Positions 35,351 to 43,790 of a stretch of DNA of 64,000 nucleotides are shown here, piece after piece. Each line of letters begins with the position of its first letter. Position 1 is the stretch's first letter. This DNA comes from Siderastrea siderea (Eukaryota > Cnidaria > Anthozoa > Scleractinia > Rhizangiidae). Made by a program: the position numbers and the translations under genes. Location of the stretch: positions 1,136,132-1,200,131 of the forward strand of contig OZ034973.1 of the NCBI GenBank assembly GCA_964030785.1. The letters are read 5' to 3'. The notes under the pieces were generated by a model that saw only the letters and a program-made list of their open reading frames with translations, was not told where the DNA came from and searched no databases.

Positions 35351-35382
35351 AAGGAAAACGCGTGTGACTTGAAAACAACAAG

Positions 35383-35574
35383 ATGCCAAAGACAAGAGTA
35401 CGTAGAAGAAGAAGAAGGCAACGAGGCGGTCTCTTGCCTCTGGCCGCTCTCGTGCCAGCCTTGATGGCTGTGGGGAAAGCCGCCGCGTTGGGAGCGGTGG
35501 GTGGTGCCGCGGGTTACGGTGGCAAAAAAGCCATGGAAGCAGCGACCACTCGGAAGAAAAAGAAAGGCAGATGA
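35383..35574 (+). CDS. Basic/hydrophobic small core or membrane-active protein
   Basis: 63 residues, intact. An Arg-rich head (RVRRRRRRQRGG) is followed by a Gly/Ala-rich hydrophobic stretch (LPLAALVPALMAVGKAAALG) and a basic tail. The layout resembles adenovirus mu/pVI precursors: DNA-binding head, GG-type cleavage site, membrane-active helix. QRGG recurs in four other proteins of this element. Confidence 0.65.
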   Translation: MPKTRVRRRRRRQRGGLLPLAALVPALMAVGKAAALGAVGGAAGYGGKKAMEAATTRKKKKGR

Positions 35575-35642
35575 GAGGGGGTATAAAAAGACAAAGGGGG
35601 TTACGTGAAGCATAGACATTGGTGAACAGCAAAGAAGACACC

Positions 35643-35969
35643 ATGCGAGGGGGAAGTTTGACACGATTTCGGACAGACGAGTGGTATGATCAATACGGCA
35701 ACGGCCTGATGAGGGAGGTCATGCGTGGGGGTTTCCAAGGCCTTAAAAGCACGCGAAATCCTTTAAAACTGCCTAGTAATATAAAGAGAGGATTGAATGC
35801 AGGGTTAACACGAGGTGTCAAACGCAAAGCCGAAGACGTCATTAAAAAAGAAATCACCAAACAAGCCAAGAAAGCTTTGAGCAATAAGAACGTGAAAGAA
35901 GCTGTGCGTGTGGCCAGTGCTTTGTTTCCCAAACAAACCAAACGTGCGCGAGATATTTTTGGAGTGTGA
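35643..35969 (+). CDS. Basic core-like protein
   Basis: 108 residues, starting MRGGSLTRFRTDEWYDQYG. It has an MRGG motif twice, Lys/Arg-rich helices (RGVKRKAEDVIKKEITKQAK) and a conserved RDIFGV end typical of a small Polinton protein family. Preceded by GGTATAAAAAGAC (35582-35590). The stop TGA is followed at once by the ATG of the next gene. Likely a DNA-condensing or minor capsid protein. A damaged equivalent in the outer element is at 54342-54672. Confidence 0.65.
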   Translation: MRGGSLTRFRTDEWYDQYGNGLMREVMRGGFQGLKSTRNPLKLPSNIKRGLNAGLTRGVKRKAEDVIKKEITKQAKKALSNKNVKEAVRVASALFPKQTKRARDIFGV

Positions 35970-36210
35970 AATGGAACCCGTGCATTCACGACCTCAACGG
36001 ATTCGTAGTGATCGAGGGTTGTCTCAATGGGGAGTACTGTATCCTTTTTGGAAACTCATGCGACGACAACGTGGTGGATGGTTGAGTCCCGAGGTGATGA
36101 GAGTCCCCGGGTTTGATTTGAGACAACGCTTAGCACGACGACGACGCTATAAAAACCCCTCACGACGACGACGGGGTACCACTACTCGACGACGACGACG
36201 ACGACGTTAA
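35970..36210 (+). CDS. Arg-rich protein with QRGG site
   Basis: 79 residues, MEPVHSRPQRIRSDRGLSQW to a long Arg tail (RRRRGTTTRRRRRRR). Contains MRRQRGGWLSPEV, a putative protease site in mid-protein. Probably a core protein binding the packaged DNA. Packed tightly between its neighbours (0 and 2 nt). Confidence 0.6.
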
Positions 36211-36212
36211 AC

Positions 36213-37619
36213 ATGCCTGACGTGAGTACGCAAACCGCACCGGCTCACGCGCGTTCCGAAGGGACCGTGAACCCTGCGTTACGGATTTTTAAGGTGCCAC
36301 CGACCGACATTAGCATCAATGCCTATCGCATGGTCACCATTCAACCCACGACCACAGGCATCAATCCCATGGAATTCATTGTGCCAGGGTTGGACGATTT
36401 TGTGGATTTGGGACGCAGTTACTTTACCATGGAATTGAGATTGCAAAAGAGTAAAAAAGGATAACTTGGTGGCCAATCAGAAATTGTGGCCCGTCAATAA
36501 TTTGGCCCATTCCATCATCAAACAAATTGACTTGCAGTTGAATGGCACGTTGATTAGTCCTCAATCCGACACCTATCATTACAAAGCTTACCTAGAAACC
36601 TTGTTGAATTATGACCGAGACCAATGGACCGATGGCAAGACCGTGTTAGGACCCCAAGGATGGTTCAATCAAGTGGATTTCCCACCCCAATGGACCAACA
36701 ACAACACAGACAGTGGGACCCCGCATCAAAACTAGCTGGATCTCAGTGCCAATCACAAAGGGGCGTTGGCCGCGATGGTAGCTGAAGTGGAGAAGTATGC
36801 TGGAGGTCTTACCCACAGTCTGGTGTTTACCCCACACTTGGAAGTGTTTCACACCGGCAAACTGTTGGTGCCCGGCAAAGAAATCCAGATGAAATTTCAT
36901 TTCAATGGCCCGAACTTGTTTTTGAATGGAGTGGCTCTGGCAGGCCGATTGATGGAAGGCGATGTCAAACTACGGTTTCATCTATGTCAACTGCGTTTGA
37001 ATGACGCTATCTACATGAGTTTGTCTTCCCAAAGACACAATGAAGAAAAAATCGCCTCCTACCCGACCGTCCGCAGTGAAATCCGGACCTTCAGCATGCA
37101 AGGCAACCTGGTCCGCTTTGACATCCCCAACCTGTTTCAAAACAGAATACCCGACCGATTGTGGGGTTGTTAGACAGCCGAGCCTTCAATGGAGATGTGA
37201 CCCGAGATCCTTTCTGCTTCCAGAAATTTGGTGTGACTTCCATTAAACAGATTGTGAAAGGAGAAGAATACCCTTATGAAACCCTGCACTTAGTGCGCAA
37301 CAATGGCAGCCGAGATAATTTAGGCTACTTCCGTTTTCTGCAAGCCAGTGGCGCTTGGTGTAAAAAGAAAGGCAATATGGTGGAACTGATGGATTGGGGC
37401 CAAGATAAAAATTGTACCTTGTACATGTTTGACAATGTCGCCAATGGATGTGCTGACAGTCAAACCCTCAACCCCAAGCAAACGGGAGATTTACAACTCA
37501 GCTTGGAATTTGGAGCCCAACCCGGTACCAATATAACTGTACTCGTGTATGGGGAATTTGAGAACTTGCTGGAGATTGACAAGAACGGAGCCGTGTTGTA
37601 TAACATTTACCAGCACTGA
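36213..37619 (+). pseudogene. Major capsid protein (F54H12.2-like, double jelly roll)
   Basis: Matches the Polinton capsid family annotated in animals as F54H12.2-like: DFVDLGRSYFTMEL, NNLAHSIIKQIDLQLNGTLI, SDTYHYKAYLETLLNYDRD, TPHLEVFHTGKLLVPG, YPTVRSEIRTFSMQG, FGVTSIKQIVKGEEYPYETL and TNITVLVYGEFENLLEIDK. It should form the trimeric hexon-like capsomer. Breaks: a frameshift at the A6 run near 36450, a TAG at 36733-36735, and a frameshift at the G4 run near 37160. Length after allowing for these (~468 codons) is normal. Confidence 0.9.
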
Positions 37620-37621
37620 AG

Positions 37622-38152
37622 ATGAAACATGTGGCCTTGAATAATGTACAGTTGGATTATTTAGCCCGAGACGACCCGCAATTGAAACCTGTCTTTTACG
37701 GAACGGTGGCCTGTGATCGTTTACCCAAGAGCCCTGTCAAGACCCAACCCCAAGGGTACATTGTGAATACGGACCCGCACGATCAACCGGAACAACATTG
37801 GTTAGCGGTGTGGACGGGTGGAAATGTGTGTGAAGTCCTCGATAGTTATGCCTTGCCATTGGACACGTACGTGCAAGCCACCCCGTTATGAGATTGGATC
37901 GTGAAACATTGGAAGTATGTGGTGACGAATGGCAAGTCCCTCCAAGCCATTTCAAGCAAGAGTTGTGGTGATTTACGCCTTGTTGTACTTGAAAGCCAAA
38001 GCCCGTGGACGGAGTTTTTAAATGAGTTTTCTGATCATGATTAGGTAAGCAATGACCATCAAGCTGGTCAACGCCTTCAACAACTCATTGTAGGTCAAGA
38101 AGAGAGATGGTATCAAATCGGTTGTCATCCGTATCATCAATGTAATTGTTAA
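37622..38152 (+). pseudogene. Adenain-like cysteine protease
   Basis: Follows the capsid gene by 2 nt. QHWLAVWT supplies the catalytic His, EVLDSYALPL the acidic region, and SKSCGD the nucleophile Cys in the adenain/Ulp1 order. The tail NDHQAGQRLQQLIV is typical of Polinton proteases. In-frame stops lie at 37889-37891 and 38042-38044, with a one-base insertion after CGD. It would cleave precursor proteins at GG-type sites inside the particle; several neighbours carry such sites. Confidence 0.8.
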
Positions 38153-38206
38153 ATAAAAAAATATGTTGGAAAAAAACAGTTGTTTTTTATTGTCTCCTAT
38201 CCCAAC

Positions 38207-38287
38207 GGAGTCGTAGCTCAGTCGGTTAGAGCCTTAGTCGTGCGTGGGTTCGAGTCCCACCGACTCCAATAAAAAGGTGCCTTTTTT
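38207..38287 (+). ncRNA. Truncated tRNA-like pol III unit
   Basis: The 7-bp acceptor stem (GGAGTCG with CGACTCC), 4-bp D stem (GCTC/GAGC) and 5-bp T stem (GTGGG/CCCAC) pair perfectly. TAGCTCAGTCGGTTAGAGC matches an A box and GGGTTCGAGTCCC a B box. Only 11 nt (38233-38243) lie between D and T arms where a tRNA needs about 23, so there is no anticodon arm. A T6 terminator follows at 38282-38287. It therefore looks transcribable but not decodable. It may be a tRNA relic or a small regulatory RNA. Confidence 0.6.
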
Positions 38288-38309
38288 AAGGGTATTAGTC
38301 CTCGTCATC

Positions 38310-38966
38310 ATGCAAACGGGTCCACCATTTCGTTTTCATACCCCATCCAGTATTTTGGTCGTGGGTCCTTCGGGATGTGGCAAAACCGTGTTTACGGAAA
38401 AACTCTTGTTAGAGAACCCAGAGTTGTTTGAAACCCCACCGACCCAAAGGCATTATTGTTATGGGGCCTGGCAAGATCGATTTCAAGGCATGCAAGATCA
38501 AGGGGTGGTGTTTCACGAAGGGATTCCCGATCATGATGCGTTGGTCCAATGGTTTCCTCCTGGACATAAAGGAGTGTTGGTCTTGGATGACTTAATGGAT
38601 GAAGGGAGTCACGATAAACGCGTGTTGGATTTATTCACCAAACATTCGCATCATCAAGGGGTGACCGTGTTGTACTTGTGTCAAGACATGTTTCCCGTGG
38701 GTCGATATGCCAAAAGTATTTCCCGCAATGCCCATTACATTGTGGCGTTCAAGAACCCCCGAGATCAATTAGGGGTACGCAATGTCGTGCTTCAATCGTT
38801 TCCTACCACCTGGAAAGACACGTTGGAGACGTTTCATCAGGCCACCACACGACCGCATGGGTATTTGGTGTTGGATTTACACCCGGCGTCCTCCGATCAA
38901 CAACGTTTGTTGAGTCACCTGTTAAAAGACGAAGGAAGGACTCGCACCTATCAAAAACGTCTATAA
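38310..38966 (+). CDS. DNA-packaging ATPase (A32/FtsK-HerA type)
   Basis: 218 residues, intact. Walker A is VVGPSGCGKTVFTEKLL and Walker B GVLVLDDLMDEG, followed by a sensor region (VTVLYLCQDMFPVG, AHYIVAFKNPRDQ). It should drive element DNA into preformed capsids. The ATG at 38310 is chosen because the frame upstream runs into the tRNA-like unit and Polinton ATPases start just before the Walker A strand. This is one of few core genes without a break. Confidence 0.9.
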   Translation: MQTGPPFRFHTPSSILVVGPSGCGKTVFTEKLLLENPELFETPPTQRHYCYGAWQDRFQGMQDQGVVFHEGIPDHDALVQWFPPGHKGVLVLDDLMDEGSHDKRVLDLFTKHSHHQGVTVLYLCQDMFPVGRYAKSISRNAHYIVAFKNPRDQLGVRNVVLQSFPTTWKDTLETFHQATTRPHGYLVLDLHPASSDQQRLLSHLLKDEGRTRTYQKRL

Positions 38967-39008
38967 AGGGACGACACCCCATTTGAACAGGAAAAAGAGA
39001 GAACGAGC

Positions 39009-39851
39009 ATGGCCGATGATGACCGTCAACCTCCGCAATCGTACGATACCGTATCCCCCGCCGGCGTTGGGGCGGCCAGCAGCAATCAAATGTCCCCAAG
39101 GGCCTGGCAAGATCTGTATTTGACGGGAGACCAAAACCTTCTCGACGTTGCCGTGGAGGAAATGGCAGCCGATGCCCTCCATCGGTTTATGGAATCCCTC
39201 CCCTCTCCCAACACAATCGCGGGCTGGCCCGATGTGGATGGTGCGCCCCCTTTACAGGCCTCTTCCCCCGCTGGGGTAGGAAGTCGGGCATCACATTCAC
39301 CCTCATTCCGTAGTATACAGACCACCCCGGAGTCCCCGAGAAGTCCACCTGGTTGGCGAACAGCGAGAGGTGGTCGGACAGCGGTGGGTGATGGTAATGG
39401 CGGGGGACGTGGTGGTGGTGGTGGTGGTGGACGTGGTGGTGGTGGTGGTGGTGCTGGTAGTGGTGGACGTGGTGGACGTGGCGGTGGTGGACGTGGTGCT
39501 GGTGCTGGTGGTGCTGGTGGTGCTGGTGCTGGTGGTGCTGGTGCTGGTGGTGGAGGTGGTGGTGGTGGTGGTGGTCGTCGTCGTGGTGGGGGTGGTGGAC
39601 GACGTGGACGACGACGACGACGAAACCCCACTTCACCTTTGACACCTGCCTCCAATCCAGCCACCCCTCGAGGATCTTGGACGTCTGGGAGTCCACCACC
39701 TCGTACCTTGCGTCAAGCGGATTTACAACGACGTTTACGGATGATGTTACAAGATCAAGAACAATTAGCACAAGGACGTGAAATTGCCAATGTCACCATG
39801 GCCAATAGCATTGTGACCAGTTATAAACAGGGAGGAGCACCGAGCGTATAA
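39009..39851 (+). CDS. Gly-rich low-complexity protein
   Basis: 280 residues, intact: an acidic/Pro-rich start (MADDDRQPPQSYDTVSP), a ~75-residue Gly/Arg/Ala tract encoded by GGT and CGT triplets (39400-39625), and an ordered C-terminal helix (RTLRQADLQRRLRMMLQDQE) ending YKQGGAPSV. The C-terminal block is a recurring Polinton feature. The tract resembles RGG boxes that bind RNA or form condensates. The QGG near the end is another possible protease site. Triplet repeats make the length unstable. Confidence 0.65.
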   Translation: MADDDRQPPQSYDTVSPAGVGAASSNQMSPRAWQDLYLTGDQNLLDVAVEEMAADALHRFMESLPSPNTIAGWPDVDGAPPLQASSPAGVGSRASHSPSFRSIQTTPESPRSPPGWRTARGGRTAVGDGNGGGRGGGGGGGRGGGGGGAGSGGRGGRGGGGRGAGAGGAGGAGAGGAGAGGGGGGGGGGRRRGGGGGRRGRRRRRNPTSPLTPASNPATPRGSWTSGSPPPRTLRQADLQRRLRMMLQDQEQLAQGREIANVTMANSIVTSYKQGGAPSV

Positions 39852-39877
39852 ACTTCTTCGTCCCGGGTTTCGCCGTG

Positions 39878-40546
39878 ATGAAAACCGTCGTGTCGTCATT
39901 GAATGGATCGAAACATCATGGCCTTCAATTCCCACCGGAATTATTACAACGTATGGATTCCTTGTATGCTTTTTACCATCAACAATGGTGGTGTTATCGA
40001 AAAATGTTGAATCATTTCAAGTGTATCAATGCCTTGTTCAATGGCATGGCGTTACTCCTGGTGGCCGCAGGCATGATTGCTGGACCGCTTTTGGAAAACA
40101 GTACGTTGGTAGCGTGTTTGGCGGCGGTGGGGACAGTGGTCAAAGGATGGAACGATTTTAAACAATACCGATTTAAAGTGACCATGAGTCGATTTGCGTT
40201 TACCACCTATGCCAAAGCCTTGACCGAATTGAAAACCTATGTGCGTGGTGTTCCCTTGGAGGATCTGGAAAGGTTTTTAATCAAGATGCAAACCTTGGAT
40301 GATACCATTGTGGATTTCACCCCTCCGTTACCCAAACGATGTGTGCAAGATTACCACCGTCATTTTGTGTACCAACCCGTGGAAGCCCTATGCTATGTGG
40401 ACGGATGTCCTCGTCCCTTGAGACCCAAAGACTATTGGATAGATAAAAAGCCGCTCCCTCCCAGTCCCACACTCTTAGAACCATGGCCGTCCAACGACGA
40501 CGACGACGCAGAAAAAGGAAACGACGTCAAGGAGGAGGGGCTTTAA
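39878..40546 (+). CDS. Conserved Polinton membrane protein
   Basis: 222 residues, intact. An N-terminal helical region (LLQRMDSLYAFYHQQWWCYR) precedes two hydrophobic segments (INALFNGMALLLVAAGMIAG and TLVACLAAVGTVVKGW). A remnant of the same family sits at 59530-59819 in the outer element, also downstream of the ATPase. It may be an envelope or inner-membrane component; its exact role is unknown. Its 3' end overlaps the next gene by 64 nt. Confidence 0.65.
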   Translation: MKTVVSSLNGSKHHGLQFPPELLQRMDSLYAFYHQQWWCYRKMLNHFKCINALFNGMALLLVAAGMIAGPLLENSTLVACLAAVGTVVKGWNDFKQYRFKVTMSRFAFTTYAKALTELKTYVRGVPLEDLERFLIKMQTLDDTIVDFTPPLPKRCVQDYHRHFVYQPVEALCYVDGCPRPLRPKDYWIDKKPLPPSPTLLEPWPSNDDDDAEKGNDVKEEGL

Positions 40547-40821
40547 TTCGTCGCAAACCCCGTTTGGTGGATAAAATAGCGCATGGCATGAGTATGTTTC
40601 TATCAGGCCCAGCGCCTGGGTTTGGCATCGCTTTAGGAAAATTAGGCGGTCAAGCCTTGAAAGGCATTACCGACAATGTACAACATTACCGACAACGAGG
40701 TGGGGGTTGGTGGCAGGATTTCAAACGCAAAACCCGTCATGGCTATAAAGAGACGCGGGACGTGATCAAACAAAACAAAGCCCTTCAACGTGTATTGATG
40801 AACCGTCCATGGTATCCTTGA
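40483..40821 (+). CDS. Basic core-like protein with two GG sites
   Basis: 112 residues, intact, starting MAVQRRRRRRKRKRRQGGGA. A second site HYRQRGGGWWQDF lies mid-protein. The central hydrophobic Gly-rich part (SGPAPGFGIALGKLGGQ) could be membrane-active. Overlaps both neighbours (64 nt and 13 nt) in different frames. Likely a core or pVI-like precursor. Confidence 0.65.
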   Translation: MAVQRRRRRRKRKRRQGGGALIRRKPRLVDKIAHGMSMFLSGPAPGFGIALGKLGGQALKGITDNVQHYRQRGGGWWQDFKRKTRHGYKETRDVIKQNKALQRVLMNRPWYP

Positions 40822-40979
40822 GGAGAAGAAGACGACGACGTCGTCAACGAGGAGGTTTTTTAAATCTATTGGTCCCCACCATGGTGGGATTGGGGAATGC
40901 CGTAGCCTTGGAAACGGATAAACGTATAAAACGCACGATCCAAAAAGCCAACCAACGGTATCGTCGTCGTCGTCGGTAA
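40809..40979 (+). CDS. 56-residue basic protein with QRGG site
   Basis: MVSLRRRRRRRRQRGGFLNL, then a short hydrophobic part (LVPTMVGLGNAVAL) and a basic tail ending YRRRRR. Same head-site-tail plan as the gene at 35383. Begins inside the end of the previous gene and stops 2 nt before the next ATG. Confidence 0.6.
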   Translation: MVSLRRRRRRRRQRGGFLNLLVPTMVGLGNAVALETDKRIKRTIQKANQRYRRRRR

Positions 40980-40981
40980 AG

Positions 40982-41299
40982 ATGCAACGTCTTCGACGTC
41001 AATTACCGTTTTTACGGTCCATGTTACAAGAAGCCAATGGCTCCAAACGTCAACATTTGTTACAACATGCCAATACCGATCAAATTAATGCTGTGAGTGA
41101 ACTGGTCTTGAACTTCTTAAAAAACAAGATTCCTGTCACACCACCCATGCTGGCCAAACTTCAACCCTATAAAAAGGTGCTACGTGATTTGGGACGTCGT
41201 CGACATTCCGTGAAAAAACGTCGTGCGTGGTTGGTCCAACAAAAAGGACGCGGGTTGTTTCAAGGACTGCATCACGTGTTATGTCAATGTGTTCGTTAA
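40982..41299 (+). CDS. Small helical Polinton protein
   Basis: 105 residues, intact: LPFLRSMLQEANGSKRQHLL, TDQINAVSELVLNFLKNKIP, LAKLQPYKKVLRDLGRRRHS, VQQKGRGLFQGL. Proteins of this pattern (Leu-rich helices, a 'KLxxYKKxLRxL' core and a Gly-rich tail) are frequent in Polintons. Function not known. Overlaps the next gene by 19 nt. Confidence 0.55.
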   Translation: MQRLRRQLPFLRSMLQEANGSKRQHLLQHANTDQINAVSELVLNFLKNKIPVTPPMLAKLQPYKKVLRDLGRRRHSVKKRRAWLVQQKGRGLFQGLHHVLCQCVR

Positions 41300-41511
41300 C
41301 GCTTGCCACGTGGATGAGTCTGTTACAAGACGCCAATCGGGCCACCGACAAGTGGAAAGACGACTGTTATTATTGGAAGCATAAATATCACCTGTTGTAT
41401 CGAGAGTACCAACATATCTTAAAGCCCCGTCTTTGTGAGAACTGTCGTGCCTTGGAAGACGGCGAACTTTGCCCCGATTGTAGTCAACTACCATGGATGA
41501 GGTCTACATGA
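41281..41511 (+). CDS. Small zinc-binding protein
   Basis: 76 residues, starting MSMCSLTLATWMSLLQDANR. A helix (WKDDCYYWKHKYHLLYREYQ) leads to CENCRALEDGELCPDCSQ, two CxxC knuckles. Overlaps both neighbours. Function unknown. Confidence 0.5.
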   Translation: MSMCSLTLATWMSLLQDANRATDKWKDDCYYWKHKYHLLYREYQHILKPRLCENCRALEDGELCPDCSQLPWMRST

Positions 41512-42115
41512 TTCCTCACAAGGAGAACTTACCGAAAATACCTTGTTGAACAAAGCCGCTACGTTAGCCGCCAAAAAACATGTGTTATTAGCCAACCCCC
41601 AATTGCCCCCAGCCCTGGTCAATGCTCAAACCAAACCGTTGAGTCAAGAATTAGCCAAGTTAACCAAACGCATTCGTCAATTTCCCGGAGGCGTGGGGGT
41701 TGGTGCACCCGGTGGCCCGCCAGGCGAAGAAGGCGAGGAAGAGGCCGGGGATTTGGTGACGGGACCTGTGGAACAATGGTTGAAGCGCATGATAAAAGGT
41801 AGCCCGTCGACTCCCAAACCTCCCATTACCCCTGCAACCAAGAAAGGCAAAGGAGCAGCCACCACCAGTAAGATTCCCATTCTCAAGAAAGAGGCCCCTT
41901 CCACCAGTCGAGGGGATATCCGGTCGCGTTTAGAAGCCATTCGAGAACAGCGCAAGACCTTGGAAAAAAAGATAGCTGAGAGTCCTTGGCGCAAAGGCAA
42001 AGGCAAAGGCAAAGGACCCGCTCGTGAAGTGGAACGATTGAAACCCTTACCCGGTTGGGAAGATTGGTACCAAGGCAAAAAGTTACGATGTCGATTGGAT
42101 TACGACAGTGACTAA
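41493..42115 (+). pseudogene. Low-complexity structural-type protein
   Basis: Starts MDEVYMIPHKENL, then shifts frame near 41525 into TLLNKAATLAAKKHVLLAN and continues to DWYQGKKLRCRLDYDSD. An acidic/Gly/Pro-rich middle (GGPPGEEGEEEAGDL) and a helical basic part (RLEAIREQRKTLEKKIAES). The MxxxYxxPH start is common to a Polinton family. A structural or scaffolding role is a guess. Confidence 0.5.
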
Positions 42116-42120
42116 AAAAG

Positions 42121-42477
42121 ATGCCCACCAAGAGAAAAAGGGGTATCAAACGGAAACGCACCCAACGAGGAGGAGCCTTGGATGTACAAAAATGGATCGC
42201 TAAGAAGGGGAAGGAATTTCATTGGCCTGGTTATCAGTACATGGGCCCTGGCACGCATTTGACCAAACGTCTGAAACGTGGGGATCCCGGCATCAATCGC
42301 TTGGACCAGATTGCTAAACAACACGACATTGATTACAGCCGTGCCAAGAATTTGCAAGATAAATGGAAAGCCGATACGAAGATGATCCAAGCCATTGATC
42401 GATTACCCGGCAAGAAAACCAAGACGGAACGTGTGGTCAAAAAAATCATGCAAGCCAAGAAACGTTTAAAATTGTAA
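42121..42477 (+). CDS. Phospholipase A2-like protein (parvovirus VP1u type)
   Basis: 118 residues, intact. A basic head with KRTQRGGALDV, then the PLA2 fold: the Ca-loop-like YQYMGPGTHLTKRL and catalytic IAKQHDIDYSRAK (His-Asp dyad), followed by WKADTKMIQAIDRLP. In parvoviruses this domain breaks endosomal membranes at entry; adintovirus-type elements often carry one. Cleavage at QRGG would free the enzyme from the basic, DNA-binding head. Confidence 0.8.
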   Translation: MPTKRKRGIKRKRTQRGGALDVQKWIAKKGKEFHWPGYQYMGPGTHLTKRLKRGDPGINRLDQIAKQHDIDYSRAKNLQDKWKADTKMIQAIDRLPGKKTKTERVVKKIMQAKKRLKL

Positions 42478-42576
42478 ATTTAATGACACCCCAGTTACAT
42501 GTTGAGTAAAAAATAAAAAATGAAAATGTCACTGTCTCATTTGTTCATGAGTTGTGTCTTCAAAAAAAGTTCTACC

Positions 42577-42718
42577 ACAATGTTCTGCCAAAATACTGAG
42601 ACGATTCAATGTTCTGCCAAATACTGAGACGATTCAATGTTCTGCCAAAATACAAAGACGATTCAATGTTCTGCCAAAATACTGAGACGATTCAATGTTC
42701 TGCCAAAATACTGAGACG
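42577..42718. repeat. 29-bp tandem repeat, five copies
   Basis: AATGTTCTGCCAAAATACTG AGACGATTC repeated five times with small changes between two convergent genes. The last copy runs into the stop of the minus-strand gene. Confidence 0.9.
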
Positions 42719-42722
42719 AGGG

Positions 42723-43790
42723 TTAAGACACCAAATCATACATCAAATCGACACCCTCGTCGGACGACGGCGACATGTCCTCCAACAAATCAATGATACC
42801 TTGAGGGGGCACCAATGTCTCCAGATCAAAGGAAGAAGAATCCTCGACATCCTTCAGCACCTCGGCCCACTCGTCAGGCGATATGTTCTGCAAAAAGGAA
42901 AGGTCGTCCAAGTCCCAGTCAGGGGGTTCCGCGACTTGCATGGCCCCGAATCCAAATCAATCAGAGTATGAGAGTCCTCCTCAAGTAGTTGAACAAAGGA
43001 CTCCGTGGGCGATACGTTCGTATCCTCAGATTCGAGTGAGTCACAAAATGCTTTGACATACGCCGTCACAGGAATGTGCCCCGATTTCAAATAATCCGTA
43101 AGGGGGATGGTTAGTGTCAAAGGTCCTAACGCGTTCAATTTCTCCGCCGTTCTCTTTTTCTCCGCCTTTCTCTTTTTCTCCACCAGGCGGGCTCGACGGC
43201 GCCTCTCTTTCACTACCGTTCTCTTATCCTCCCCAAGGCCGGCGTAACGGCGCCTCTCTTTCTCCCTCAACAGCTCTAGATGGGTCTCCCGATATTGTTG
43301 CTGATACGCCAGGATCTGTCCCCGATTGTTTTCCCGGTAGCGCTTTTGCCTCTCCGCATGCTGGGCTCCATGTTTTTCCCGGTAGCGCTTTTGGTGCTCC
43401 CGGCGCCTTTCCCGGTAGCGCTTGCTGGCCTCCGCCACGCGGTCTGGATGTCTTGCCCGGTAGCGCTTGCTGGCCGCCGCCACGCGGGTTCGGCGCGTTT
43501 CCCGGTAGAGCCTTTGGGTCTCCGCTATGAAGTCTCTATGTGTTTCTCGGTACTTTTTTTTTGGAGGCGGCCACTTTCTCTCGGTGTTCGGCCCGGTACC
43601 GTGCACATTTGGCGATGTTGCGTGCTTGTTTAGCCCTGAGGACTGCCAGTTCGTAGTGGTCGTCGGTGTCGTCGTGGGGGTCATAGTCGTCGTCGTCGGT
43701 GTCGTGGGGGTCGGTGTAGTCGTCATCATCGTCGCTTTCCCGGTACCTGACTGGGGGTCTGCGACGGTGACTGCTTCGGCGTGGAGGCAT
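42723..43790 (-). pseudogene. Arg-rich repeat protein with acidic C-terminus, putative regulator
   Basis: Starts MPPRRSSHRRRPPVRYRESD with an Asp/His-rich segment, then ~150 residues of degenerate KRYRExH-type repeats (KRYRARHPDRVAEASKRYRE, KRYREKHGAQHAERQ), then an acidic end with WDLDDLSFLQNISPDEWAEV. The basic repeats suit nucleic-acid binding. The terminal acidic/aromatic motif resembles a transactivation domain. Frameshifts at an A8 run near 43555 and near 42940 split it. It overlaps the next minus-strand gene's end by 65 nt. A transcription-activator role is inference. Confidence 0.5.

Noticed and set aside
39086..39771. Long antisense frames rich in Pro or His opposite the Gly-rich gene
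   Set aside because: GGT/CGT triplet repeats are open in all frames. The plus-strand frame has ordered flanking domains and gene spacing.
43114..43633. Plus-strand frames opposite the Arg-rich regulator
   Set aside because: Shadow of the repeats in the minus-strand gene; no motif.
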